Positions 24,528 through 36,010 of a stretch of DNA of 64,000 bases are shown here, in pieces (the first letter of the stretch is position 1; each line of letters opens with the position of its first letter). Source of the DNA: Stenopsyche tienmushanensis (Eukaryota; Arthropoda; Insecta; Trichoptera; Stenopsychidae); contig WACJ01000525.1 of assembly GCA_008973525.1 (NCBI GenBank), positions 1,116,001 to 1,180,000 on the forward strand. The letters run 5' to 3'. Position numbers and translations under genes: made by a program. A model generated the notes under the pieces. That model was not told where the DNA came from. It was given only the letters and a program-made list of their open reading frames with translations, and did not search any database.

Positions 24528-25050
24528 CACGAGACAAAACGATCGACCTTTCATTGTGTGTATTAGCGATGGTTTAAATAGTTTTATTATTAAAGAAAAT
24601 ACAATGGTTGAAAATCACTGAAAAGTGTAAAGAACATATTAAAAAAAACGTGTGGATCAATTAATTTAATGATGAATGGTTCGACGGCGATAAAACTTCG
24701 GTCTTATCGCTGGAATGTTATCAATAACAACGATTAGTGAAATCAAGAGGCAAACACGAAACAGAATAACTGACTCATTGTTTGTTTTGGCGATTGCTTA
24801 TAAGCACTAATCGGTATTCATGAATATTGTCGGCAATCGGATTCACGAAACCAATTAAAATGACGATACCGCGCGCGAAAGCGTTAATAGCTACAATAGT
24901 ATATAGCGTATAGAATCTTGCTTGTTCAGACACAAGAAAACTCGAGGAATAGAACAAGAACAAAAAGAATAACAAAGGAGACTGCCTTGAGAAGGGGCAA
25001 GCTAAGAATCTTATTTTGAAACGAAAACAACTTTGTCTTGGTAAGGTATA
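24528..25050. other. No gene seen; possibly piggyBac 3' flank
   Basis: AT-rich just after the transposase relic. No terminal repeat could be identified. Confidence 0.35.
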
Positions 25051-25051
25051 C

Positions 25052-25215
25052 GTAGACGGGAAGACACCCTAAGTTGGTGTAGGAGCGAATCCAAGATGCA
25101 CTTCAAACCTTTTCAGGAAAATCATTTTGAGTAGTATTTCACTGTCTTCCGATGAAAACAGTCTTCAAAATCCACTCACCCCTTCGATACACTCACCCAG
25201 GTGACCCGTTGTTTG
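25052..25215 (+). mobile_element. Non-LTR retroelement 3' fragment, copy L2a
   Basis: GGGAAGACACCCTAAGTTGG and TGTAGGAGCGAATCC, then TCACCCAGGTGACCCG, match the body of the GAT-tailed family but lack the tail. Confidence 0.5.
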
Positions 25216-25529
25216 AAGATTGTTTGATTTTGATGGCATAACTAATCCTTTTTCTTGATTATATATCTAAATATTGTAATCATCATAGTGAATGCAATGA
25301 AAACCTAAGGCTATTAAGATAATTGATACTATTCTTTGTAAGCTTATTTTTATCTCCATTCTAACGCTATTACTTTGCTTTAATTTGCTCAACTTGATAT
25401 TGATCATATCTTCGATCGTTTATCGGCAATCTATTTCCAGTTTTTAGGAAGTCAGTGATATATGAATATTGATTACATTATCAGAAAAATAAATGCACCT
25501 GGATATATAATTTAAATTATTATAATATT

Positions 25530-25912
25530 GGTGTAGGAGCGAATCCGAGATGCATTTTTGCATCATGTGGGACTTCACCTTTGCTCGACAGCGTCCTCCC
25601 GAGGAAATGAGGGACTAGACTATCCTTGTACTCCAGAAAGCCCCTTCTATTAAAATCAACAAAGTTGTCTAGAGTAGTCTTTCAATATCTCCTGAGGAAA
25701 ACCACTCGATCTTTATAAATTTCATCGCGAAAGCTCCCTTCGACACGTTCATCCAGGCGGCCCGCTGAATGAGCGTTCTAAATGAGGACGAGGAGGTGAA
25801 TGTATGACACAAACGAATTGGATGTAACCCCTACCTGTGGATTGGACTATTGAAGAGGCTCATAGTTCTGCAGTGGACTGTTTGTGGCTGCACTACGATG
25901 ATGATGATTATA
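25530..25912 (+). mobile_element. Non-LTR retroelement 3' end with GAT-repeat tail, copy L2b
   Basis: The best + strand copy of the family: GGTGTAGGAGCGAATCCGAG, then CCAGGCGGCCCGCTGAATGA, GGAGGTGAATGTATGA, AGTTCTGCAGTGGACTGTTT and a GATGATGATGAT tail at about 25899-25910. No intact reading frame. Confidence 0.7.
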
Positions 25913-27426
25913 ATATTAGGATATTGGACGAGTTGTAAAGGTTTTTACATTCATTCATCTTCTTCGCAATTATGGCATTTCTAAACTAAATCATTCGCAT
26001 TCATTATCAATCAAATCGAACGAAATCATTATAGAACCAAATGCAATTTAGAGCATTTTCCTAAACTTTGTCATATGAACTCAGGTTAACATATCCCCAA
26101 TTACAGCCTGAATTACTTTTTATCGATAAGCAATTGAATCGATCATATCAAAAAGAAACAATACTAATACGACAGACATTTTTGAAAAAATATTTTTCAG
26201 CATATTGACAGAATGCCGCGATAAGGTGATCTACGTATCGCTATGTGGTCTTATTGTTCATGATTTTCGCACGTCATCTTTGTGATTATTTGTGTTACTA
26301 TTTTTTGGTTTTTGTGTTACTGTTGGATTAGATACATCTTCGTTCATAGAGGCCGAATGCCGAACGTAATCCGATGTCCAATTGTCTTCGTTTCATAATA
26401 CATAGTTCTAATGCAAATTTTTTGATTAAAACTTATCATGCATGCTTTTGCTGCATTCTTCAAATCTTTGTATGTAAAGAGATAAGATAACAGCTCGATA
26501 AGTCCAAGATTATGTCTATATTCAATGCATATCTTTTGTCATCCTAGATCTAATACTGACGCGAAGCAGTTCGCATTTTTGTATCATGTGATTAGTATCT
26601 TTCGAGTGTCATTGCCAAAGATTATTCAATAATGAGTGGTTAATTGGAGTAAACAAGGTATTCTTCTCAGTTTTTCCGCATGGGGTTGAAATAAGTGCGC
26701 GATTGAACGAGAATAGAATTCGTATGGCACGATTTGCCGAATTATTTTTAGCTACGACCGGAAGTACAAATCCTACCCCCCTAGTTCCTTGTGTCTTTGT
26801 CCGCTATTTTGTTGACTGTATGGGAGCTTATTACTAAATACGAAAATAGAAGGAAGGGTAGGCATTGAAATAAAAGGTGTTTTTCGGAGCTGAGCGCTTA
26901 CAATTGGTATGTTGATTATTACGGACATGCTGGCGGGGGAGCACACCGTATTACCTTTTTGCCCAAATTAATCTCAGGTATGTTTGCGTATATTTATGTT
27001 TAGATTTTCGCATTTCGTTCCTATACAAAACCATCTGGCGCTAGCTCATTTGCATTTTTTTGCTGAAGGGGGGGGGGACTCGCGGTCGCTATTCCGGGAG
27101 TTCCTGTGCATTTGCAAATAATTCTGGGATGCTCCCCCATGTATTTTACTTCCGGGAAGAATGCTTTGGCAGCCTAAATTTATTATTTTATTTATTCAAA
27201 TATCTAGGAGTCCCCCAGGTTTGGCCATTTAACGACGCATCGCACCCCTCGTACAGGACACGCGCACCATTGTGCCAAATATCTTTTATTGTGAAAGCCA
27301 AAGTGAAATAATCATACTTTGCTTTAATAGCATTGTGAGATTTTTAAATGGAAACTCTTAATCCTTTCAATGCGTGAAGCATCTATTTGTGGGTAAGGTT
27401 TTTATATAATAATTAAATAAACGGCT
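25913..27426. other. No gene seen
   Basis: AT-rich then balanced-GC DNA. A run of G lies at about 27067-27075. An 83-codon + frame begins near it (27060-27311) without recognised content. Confidence 0.4.
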
Positions 27427-27462
27427 TTTAATCCTTTGAGTAGTGAGCTAATTAAAAATCTT
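27427..27462 (+). mobile_element. TTAACCC MITE end fragment
   Basis: CCTTTGAGTAGTGAGCTAAT is the family end, cut off by the adjoining hAT relic. Confidence 0.5.
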
Positions 27463-28376
27463 CATTCGGGATCAGTTCCAGAACCCCGGGACTGGGATTT
27501 TCAATAGTTTATGAAAATACATTGATAAATCTGATCAAAAATTACTAATAAATCCAATTGTTTAATATAAAAAATAAATTGAAGGCGAAATAATTTTATT
27601 TATTTAAGAAAAGATAAAAATGCAATTAAAAAATAGATAAATAAAACACTAAAAATTTCAAATATTATTTTGAAAATATGCCCGAAGTAACATTAAAGCA
27701 TCGAGTGTTTCGTCATTTAGTCTGGATCTGATTTTGGTAGTCAAGCAACTTGCTGCTGAAAATGCACGCTCAGCCTCCACACTCGTTGGAGGTATCGTCA
27801 TCAGATATTTAAATGCTAGTTCGAGTTGATGACCGCATGAGCCCCCATTTTCGTATAACACCATCAATATGACTGATAAAATTCCTTTCTGCTGAGACAG
27901 ACTAAAACTCGCAAAATTTCCGATTTCCCGACAAATTATTTATTTCCTTCACTGTAGATGAATACTTACATACTATAATACTTTGATGTGATTCATAATT
28001 ATATTACGGAGGAATACAAAAATTCTGAAGCCCGTATCTATTATATTTCATATCGATATTCCCATTATTAGAGTCGAGGTGTAGTAAATACATCACCGGT
28101 AGGGAAAGGTCAATATAACAATTTGAAAAATATATGTATACATACATAGATTAGACAGTTACTGCCCTTAGGCGTCGCCTAAGTTCGCCAATTAGTATTT
28201 ACGCCACTGTTTCCAAGCGTCCAGATTTTAGCGCCTTCCAGCCTTCATCGTGCTGGTGAAGTGTACGATTTCTGTTAGATAAAAAAATCAATCCCGAATT
28301 TTTCAGGATTATGTTTACTAATCCCGGAATTCATGAGCACCTAAAACTGTCCGGGATCCCGGAATTGAATTTCCTA
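27463..28376 (-). mobile_element. hAT element relic keeping the transposase C-terminus (CCCGGG family, copy C)
   Basis: Right end GGGATCCCGGAATTGAATTT then CCTA (to 28376) matches the family; the left terminal repeat is lost against a MITE fragment. The - strand frame 27867-27658 is the best-kept hAT C-terminal domain in the window: QLELAFKYLMTIPPTSVEAE, RAFSAASCLTTKIRSRLND and ETLDALMLLRAYF to a stop. No upstream transposase exons are present. Confidence 0.87.
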
Positions 28377-30250
28377 GTCATACATCTTTGAGGTGTTAAG
28401 ATAAAGCTTCATTTTCAGCATCTTAAGTGCTATAATAAAATCAAAGAAATTATATGGAATATCAAAATATTATAAATGAGGACGAGTTTGAGATAACCGA
28501 AAATGATTTTCTGATAACTCCTGACAAATTAGTCCGTCAAACGATAAACTAATTGACCGTAAACCTTTTAGGGTACATTCATTTTAGTCATATCATATGA
28601 CATTGATAGCTCATCATCACCTAATTTAATATCTACATTGATCTTACATTTTGCAGAACTTGACCTTTTGATGACACGAACATCCTTTAAACAACGACTT
28701 GTCGATCAAAATTGTAAACGATTACCATTTCATTGTAGCTCTGTCTTCTGTCCTGTTCGTGCAGAATGTCCATTGTGGCGTGTGCTGTATGTCACGTAAA
28801 AATCACGAACCGAGTTTGAAAATAAAATTTAATGATTTGCACGCGTTTTCCAACGCTATAACCATTCATGGGTATTTGCCATACACTACTAAACAATTCA
28901 CAATAAATTTGACAGATGTTGCTTTAACAACATAGCTGCTATACACTTACGAAAATCGAGCGTCCCTATTGAAAGTCCTCATAAACGAAATTCTGTTCAA
29001 AGACAATTTTCATTCAGATTTCGATGTTTTCTATTCAATTATTGTACCTCCAATATAGTGATCGAGTACATCAACCTTTTGTTGTTTTTGTAACCTTTTA
29101 TAGAGTTTATAGGCTATATAAAAATATTACTTATAGTCACCGTTCCATTGATTTGTTATTGTCAATTTAATTTCCTCATTGATGGAAGTCGATTCTTGAT
29201 ATTTATTACTGAAGTGTAGGACGTTATATCCGCACATGAATATAAATTATATTGAAATATCGAAATTATATCTCTGCATGTCAATAATTTTCGAATAAAT
29301 GAGGGAAGAGGGCTACGTGAGTGAGGCTCGAGGGTCATAAATTACGTTCGGGTCAGTTCTTACACATATCTGATAATTTCGCATCGAACACAGAACCCTA
29401 TGTGTACACAATTTCGCAATTAAAGTATATCAATATGGCTATATGGTCTCTGGTCGATCAATAATAACTGGATTATTCACGTCTAATTTTATAATCTCGT
29501 TCGATTCTAATTACATGATTTTTGTTGTAAATGAGCATCATTTTATTTCGTGTAATGTTCTAATACTTTCGTAACTGCATTATTCACACCAGTGACATTT
29601 TGAATTACACGCGTTATTTAAACTATGACGGATTTCTTTGGAAAGAGCATGCGTTTATGTTATAAAATATATATGACGTCTACTGGAATGATCTAAAAAT
29701 ATAGTCATACATTAATTTTCATAGGTCATCAAACATTTAATCCGATTTAATTGAATTGCAATCATTTTAAAGTAATACGTCTAGACTCAAATAAGAAGCT
29801 GTGTTCAAAATGCGTAGATTTTTTGTCCTAATTAATTTCAGCTGTATTCCATTTGGCATTAATCTCCAGAATTTTGGGGAATTTTGCGAATTAATTGAAT
29901 TTTATCGATTTTAAACAAAGTCCAATTATATAAATGTTTATGTCCACATGATTGATTTATAATTCTAAACCTTTGATTCGCACTATTATTAAAACAATTA
30001 TATTATATCTAATTAGTTTGTCATCTAGCCATAAATAAAACTGAAAACTTGTGATAATTGAAGAATCAAAAGTATGGAGTGTGTAACATTAATTTCGCGG
30101 TATTTTCTGCGTTGTCACGGTGTAAGATAACACTGTGCCTATTATTGTCAAGCTCGGTACAATTTTGATTGAATTTTAAGGCGATTGATACTGTTATTTG
30201 GAAACGATATAGATAAATAACCTGTTAAAAATTCCACCATACAAACATGA
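28377..30250. other. No gene seen; AT-rich DNA
   Basis: No repeats shared with the rest of the window were noticed. A 78-codon + frame at 28699-28935 is unrecognised. Confidence 0.4.
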
Positions 30251-30354
30251 TAATTTTTATCTATCCTTTTCGGGTTTAATGTGGTCTTATGGTGCCAAAT
30301 CAGTTATCGATCTCTATAGAAGAGTTTTCTACAAATAAATGCTTTATACTGTGG

Positions 30355-30980
30355 TTTTACTGTGGAAAGAGCCTGAAATCATATGGTGCTAAATCTGGTG
30401 AGCAAGGTGGATATGGACACCCAGAATTTTTTTTCCCAGACAAAAACTCGCGAATCAGAAGCGATGTGTAGTATGGCGCATTGTCGTGGAGAAGAAGGAA
30501 CCCATTAGTCCACTTTTCTGATCTCTTTCTTCGTATATCGTTTTGCAAACGTTGCACTACCTTAGACCTAACATAGACCTACCTTTCATCTCCAGTTAGA
30601 ATTTTGGCCATGAAATTCGGATCTGCTTGAAGACGATCTTTCAATTCCGTGCAAAATGAAACATGATTTTGCTTCTGTTCAGTCAAAAGTCTGGGAACAA
30701 ATTTTGCACTTCACTCGTCTCATTTGCAAATTATCGGTTAAAATGATTTGCAAAGACCCGTAAGAGATGTTCAATTCTTCAGCAAGCTCTTGTTTTTCAG
30801 GTCGATGGACATCCCGACCGTTGCTCGTTGTAAACAGTCTTCAGAGTTACCGTCATACACCGATTTTAACATTTCATGAGCTTCTTTGGCAATTTTATGC
30901 AACTTAAAACAAAACTTAATATTAACGCGTTGTTCGAAATCCATGATGCGCGACAGACGCGATAAACACGATCTCACTCT
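30355..30980 (-). pseudogene. mariner transposase, broken, internally deleted
   Basis: The - strand shows, in order, the N-terminal start (MDFEQRVNIKFCFKL then HEMLKSVY, 30940 down), a block with FVPRLLTEQ and ILTGDE (about 30700-30600), and the catalytic end FLLLHDNAPYYTSLLI to CSPDLAPYDFRLFP (30557-30357). Spacing from the Asp of HDN to the Asp of APYD is exactly 34, the mariner D34D signature. Stops and a missing middle part make it inactive. Terminal repeats were not found. Confidence 0.85.
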
Positions 30981-31312
30981 CTGTCTATCTCAGCGGATCA
31001 AGCTATCGTACATATGACACGAAATGGATGTAGCATCATCAGTTGCGGCTCTAAACATTCTTTCTAAAAATATTAGTCAGTATTACTTCACGAAAACATC
31101 TAAAATGACATATATTAATGGACCGTCTTTATGATTGCTTCTCAACATTTCCATCATTAACTAATCGCTCCGATTAGTTATTCTACACTTTTGGCCGTCC
31201 TCGTGTTAGCATTCAAATAAGATCCATCATCATGTCAAATCCAGCTCGTATCTTCATTGTGGACGTTAAAGTATCACCGCATCATATGTTGAACATAATC
31301 GTATCGCATAAT

Positions 31313-31840
31313 TTAGTATGGCAATTTTATTCGACGCAAATTATGATATATCGCGACATTCATAGGGTTGCTCGTAGTGGGGTTGTAACCCTTTTTTATG
31401 TACGGCGCGACATCGTATTTTGACATAAATACGATCAGAACCTGTATTGCTAAAAAAATCGCTCCACCTCCATAAATATGCCCAAATGTGTGGAGTGGTT
31501 CGGAAACAATCGGAATGCATTCGACACAAAATGCTTGCATTTTTAGGGTGAATGTATCCAGTTCGGGACTACAAATGGCGGCAGGTTGTCTAGTCTTATT
31601 TACCTCGTTTCCGGGCAAATTGAATTATTTACAGCTTTTTACAGAAATCGAACAGTCATGTTTTACGTCGATGTAGTAGATAGTAGGAGACATCGCACGT
31701 TCATGAATAAAACCATATTTAGTATGCATGCGACGAAGGGCTTTAACAATAGTCAATAAGTCAACTATTAAATGTTCCATCTGCTTAACTATATACGAGC
31801 AATTCAATGTTGGTTTCAAACATTTATCTTTGTTGATGTT
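31313..31840 (-). pseudogene. Unrecognised protein-like frame with one in-frame stop
   Basis: On the - strand a single frame runs from 31840 to 31313, about 175 codons, interrupted only by TAA at 31627-31625. The two halves share the same frame, so this may be one old coding region. No ATG opens the upper part. The lower part has a hydrophobic segment (GGAIFLAIQVLIVFM) followed by a mixed tail. A faint likeness of the middle to kinase-type loops does not align properly and is not claimed. It has no recognised neighbours. It could be a decayed gene, a captured fragment, or a long chance frame. Confidence 0.3.
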
Positions 31841-33129
31841 CTACTCTCATTGAATTGAATTTCGAATGTAAATCAAATTGTGATATTGTTTGCTTTCGTT
31901 TATATGGTTTTTTTTTAATCAAATTTTCCTTGATTTATATTAGCTGTGTAGGTGAATTTGCTATAATATATGAATACAGCCACGTAAAAATTGATAATTT
32001 TTTCATGCACGAAAAACCAATATAAATCATAATTTTCTCATATAGTCAAAGTTAATATCCTGATGTCAAAAATATGATGGAATAATAACCCCCTCACTCT
32101 AATGTCCTCACACCACTGTCGTCCATAATGGTTGTGAAGACTGGAGGAGTGCCAAACGAAACGAATTTTCAAGGAAAACGCTTTCCATCAACAAAATACC
32201 CAATATATGCAGAGGACGAAAAATATTTTCGGCGTTATTAGAAAACACCAATTACGTACGAGTTTCTATGGAATTCCACAAAGTAACAGATCCAAAAATA
32301 AGACATCTACGAAATGTCACGTAGACACAAAGATGGAATTTACTCTTTAAGAGAAAATGATCACAGTATAGAAGAAACTTTATAACGATCGCACAAAGCA
32401 TGTCTAGAGTTCTTATTGTAACTATATTGTTTTTGTCTGACCTTATATCGACATCATGGCTCTATGAGAAAATACATACATTTTCATGTAAATACACGCG
32501 AAAAACTATCGCAGAACTCGGGAGGAATTTATTGAAAATTAAATTCATGGCGTATCAGAGTCGAGGGCCCTAATAGGAGATTAAGTTTTGGCGCTTTAGA
32601 CTGTGGAAAAAAGTTGTCCGAACAAACCCGACGCGAGATGAGAGAGATCGTCGCATATTACCATAGATAAAACTTGGATAGAAAAGCGCTCGTGGTGAAG
32701 AAACATACTTTACAACCTACTTGCTGCATTGCAGACGTACGAGAAGATCGTTTTTCACAAAGATCTTAGGAGACTCAATAAGCGAAATAAAAGTAAAACG
32801 ATACGACGATTTTTTCTTAGTCTTCTAAATTTATATCCAAACAAAAACTTACATATATCGCTCCCGAAAGGATCGTTTCTTTATATGGCGACATCGCAAT
32901 ATCGTTAGGATTTCATTTGTACGGCCTTAATATTCTCAGTGTTATCTCGCCTATGCATATAGTTGTTTCTTTGCAATAAAAATGCTTGTTGATATTAGCT
33001 TTCGCGCTAAAGATAACCCTATCATGGCATGTTGTAAAATTTGCATGCATTTTGTTATATGAAAGGCGGCATATTCTCTATTGCGTATCATTGTGCATGT
33101 ATTTGGTAATTGAAGGTAAAATGAGCTTT
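31841..33129. other. No confirmed gene
   Basis: Mixed AT-rich DNA. Short protein-like stretches on + near 32130-32230 are broken by stops and were not recognised. Confidence 0.35.
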
Positions 33130-33139
33130 ATTCTTGAAC

Positions 33140-33245
33140 GCTCACCCAGCGGGCCACCCAGATGAACGTATCGAAGTGTACATTCGTAGTCATCTCAATA
33201 GCGAATTCTAGTAGTTTTAAAGATTGAGCAGGTTTTTTGGGACGG
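33140..33245 (-). mobile_element. Non-LTR retroelement fragment, copy L3
   Basis: GAACGCTCACCCAGCGGGCC and TTAAAGATTGAGCAG match the body of the GAT-tailed family in reverse. Confidence 0.45.
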
Positions 33246-33299
33246 TGATGTGTGCAGCCGTATGGATTTTATTGAATGGACTTTATATAAATATAAATT

Positions 33300-34330
33300 T
33301 CGAACCTCGATTATCCAGACTAATTGGGGATGAAAGTTGTTTAGATTTATCATACATACACATACAATAAATTGTTTTTTATTATTTTTTCCTCATCATT
33401 CAAAATTTGAAATCCAGGATCGCTTTGCATCGCAATTTAACACTCGATTATATCTTCTACATTGTATAGAAATTTGTGCTATTGCTTTCGTAATGTCTCC
33501 TATAGCTGCAGCGATGTAGCAACAATCTTTTAAATTTATTTTCTTGTGGAAGCTGATAACTGTTTCTTCGTTATTTTCGTATGCTAGCAATAATCGTCGA
33601 AGCATCTGATTTCTATGTGAATGTTTGAATGTTTCTATTACACCCTGATCCATCAGTTGTATTACCGACGTGCCATTTGGTGGAAGAAATTTTACAGATC
33701 GATAAACAATTCATCGATCTGGTTTAAACTTTCTATAGATGGATACAATGGTCCATTGTATAGTAGCAATAATGTTTTCCTTTTTTCATCTATGGAGTTA
33801 TGATATTTTTTTAACTTCTGGTATGAACTGTTTTTCATACCATCGTTTAAAAACTTTCCTTTCATCCAGGATTTTTTCTGATCATATTTAACTGGAAGAC
33901 TTTTTTGATTTTGATTTCCCAATGACACGCAGTGGTAGTCTGTGTCTGCCTGCTGCATCTGCACACACCATTATAGTGAAACGTTCTTTACTAGTTTTAT
34001 ACTCAGGTGAAGTATTTTCACGTCTTGATGCCAAAAATTTGTTGGGTATTGAGCTTGTATATAATAATGATATGGTTTTTTGATATAAAAAAGCCGCTTA
34101 AATCAAGATTAATAACTCATATAAAATTGATGGGAACGTTTATCTATGCATATCGATATCTATCTATGATTTTTTTGTGATATCTCCAATATCATAGTTT
34201 AAATCCATCTCATAATGATGGATTTGTTCATATTATAATTTGATGAATTTCTTCACTACCGAGATAGAATAATGCCATCGCTTGAGACAATTTTTCAGAT
34301 GTAAATGCATTTTGTTGTATACGATTTATG
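33300..34330 (-). pseudogene. pogo/Tigger-type transposase relic with terminal repeat
   Basis: The + strand end CGAACCTCGATTATCCAGAC, then TAATTGGGG (33300-33330), is a Tigger-type terminal repeat. On the - strand, blocks of a DDE_1 (JRK/Tigger) transposase follow in order: FLASRRENTSPEYKTSKERF and TIMVCADAAGRHRLPLRVIG (about 34040-33920), KKSWMKGKFLNDGMKN (33870-33820), LLLYNGPLYPS where the family has a DNAPSHP-type motif (about 33765-33735), and MDQGVIETFKHSHRNQMLRR (33653 down). The catalytic Asp of the DN motif is Tyr. Stops and frame changes confirm decay. The second terminal repeat was not found. Confidence 0.85.
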
Positions 34331-35158
34331 TTAGTAATTTAAAGATCGTGTATAGTCCAAATGTACGATTTTTCATCGGCATATTAAAATTCGGGGTTAA
34401 AAAATCCATCACAGAAATATTCAAAAATATATAAAGAAATCTCAGACGAAATATATTCATAGCTTAAGATTCTCAAACTTTATTAGCTTATTTAGAGTTG
34501 GTAATGTGCAATGGAATAAATTCATTCTTGAACTGGAAACTTTCTCCGTATAAAATTTTTCAGATGCCTCGGCCTTTTTATTTATAGCCTAGTTCTTTCA
34601 CCTCTATAATTTTTTCCCTTGGCAATATCAAAAAATATTTTTCATCTTTATGAGACGTGTACTTTTTAAATATTCAAACTGTTTAAGTGGGGACTAAAAG
34701 CTTCAGAGCGTAAAGAATTAAGCAGAACTTCTGTGCGATTAAAAAAATATTTTCTAAAAACGGAATCGGATTATGTATATGACCCAGTTCCGCGGGACGA
34801 GGAGAAGTTTTCCAGATTCTCAGGGTATTTATTTGTTTGTAGATCTTACGTCGATCTCTCATGGCTGAGAACTGCATCGTATTGGAAATAGACCTGGATG
34901 TCTGGTAGATATTTCAGCGTGTTGATAAGAAACTGACGTGCAAAAGTAAATTGATCCAGAAACTTTATTATTCAATTGATTAATGCTTTACAATTTACAT
35001 CGTACAAGAATTCATTTAAATATTTGATAACCTAATAAATTGTGTTTTTATTGCAATCTATCCACCAATTTGTTATAATGTAATATTTATTTTGTGCTGT
35101 AGATATGTTCCAGGAAACACTGCCGCATAAATAGACTCAAATGTTATATTTCTTATAG
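34331..35158. other. No gene seen; AT-rich
   Basis: No recognised sequence. May include the unseen far part of the pogo relic. Confidence 0.35.
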
Positions 35159-36010
35159 CCATCAATAGTGAACGTTCTCAATGAATTTGTACACATGAAA
35201 AAAATGGTTATTGTTAAGTGATACAAAACTTTTATTTGAAAGATCTTAGTCTAATTGATATCAAATCTGAGCTAGATTTTACTCTCGGGAAGTCTGCTCT
35301 ACTGTAAGATATTGGGTGGCAGTGTTTAAACGAGGCCGTACGAGCTGCCAAGACGAACAGCGCAGTGATCGACAAAATGAGGTATCCACCCCAGAAATGG
35401 TGAAGAAAATCCACAAAATGATATTGGATGACGTCGATTCATAACCATGGATGAAGCATGGGTCCATCACTTTACAACAAAGAAACATTGGGACCCTCCA
35501 CTGAACTCAGCTGTTTATTGGTCCCACTAATCGGGACTATTAGTAATATTCGGGAAAAATTAGCTAGATTTTGTAACATAGATGGGGAGAAAGTCTAGAT
35601 TTGTTCGCGATCTCATTTGGCGCGAGCCACTTGTGTAAGTTACCCTTTGAAGGAGCTTCCGTGATCGTACAGATCATAGAAAATGCCGCAAAAAACCCTA
35701 AAAGAGAACGGAGTGGCCACATGGTCTGTGTGTTCAATCGGTCCGCTTTTCGGACCGCTGACATGACAAATGAGCGCCTCGCAGTCGGACGCCATACCTG
35801 AACATATCATGACAACATATCATCATATAGAACGATTACGAACTCTCATTACAAAACGAACTTGTCCGAAGAAGACTGTTCGGGTGGGTTGTTAAAATTT
35901 TACATTCGATCGGAAAGTAATATTACAGGCTTTTGTCGACTGGGTCGCAACTCAACGCATGTGCGCCCGTGGCGGCCGCTTGCTTTGCCACCCCCTTGTT
36001 ACGGCCTTGT
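35159..36010. mobile_element. hAT-like repeat, copy 1, with a mariner fragment inside
   Basis: Flanks matching 47725-48185 (ATCAATAGTGAACGTTC at 35161; GAAAATGCCGCAAAAAACCC, GTCGGACGCCATACCTGAAC and GGGGGTGGCAAAG-type sequence later) surround an unrelated mariner piece at about 35235-35560. Its end, read on -, is CAAGGCCGTAACAAGGGGG, like a hAT terminal repeat. A hairpin CGGTCCG-CTTTT-CGGACCG lies at 35739-35757. No transposase frame of its own is visible. Confidence 0.55.
35235..35560 (+). pseudogene. mariner transposase fragment with a central deletion
   Basis: The + strand reads the mariner linker region VFKRGRTSCQDEQRSDRQNE then TPEMVKKIHKMILDD (35311-35430). It jumps straight to ITMDEAWVHHF followed by WDPPLNSAVYWS (from about 35440 to 35525, frame changed). 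About 60 residues of the usual protein are missing between the two. Inactive. It is a different mariner lineage from the copies at 15390 and 30355. Confidence 0.75.

Noticed and set aside
27067..27075. Run of G as a possible structural element
   Set aside because: A single homopolymer run without partner G runs; no G-quadruplex pattern.
31625..31819. Resemblance of the - strand frame to a protein kinase catalytic loop
   Set aside because: Spacing between the His and Pro/Asn positions is off by one and the catalytic Asp is absent; not enough to name a family.
35564..35801. Frames on both strands in the 35.6-kb region
   Set aside because: They are translations of a non-coding repeat also present at 47725-48185.
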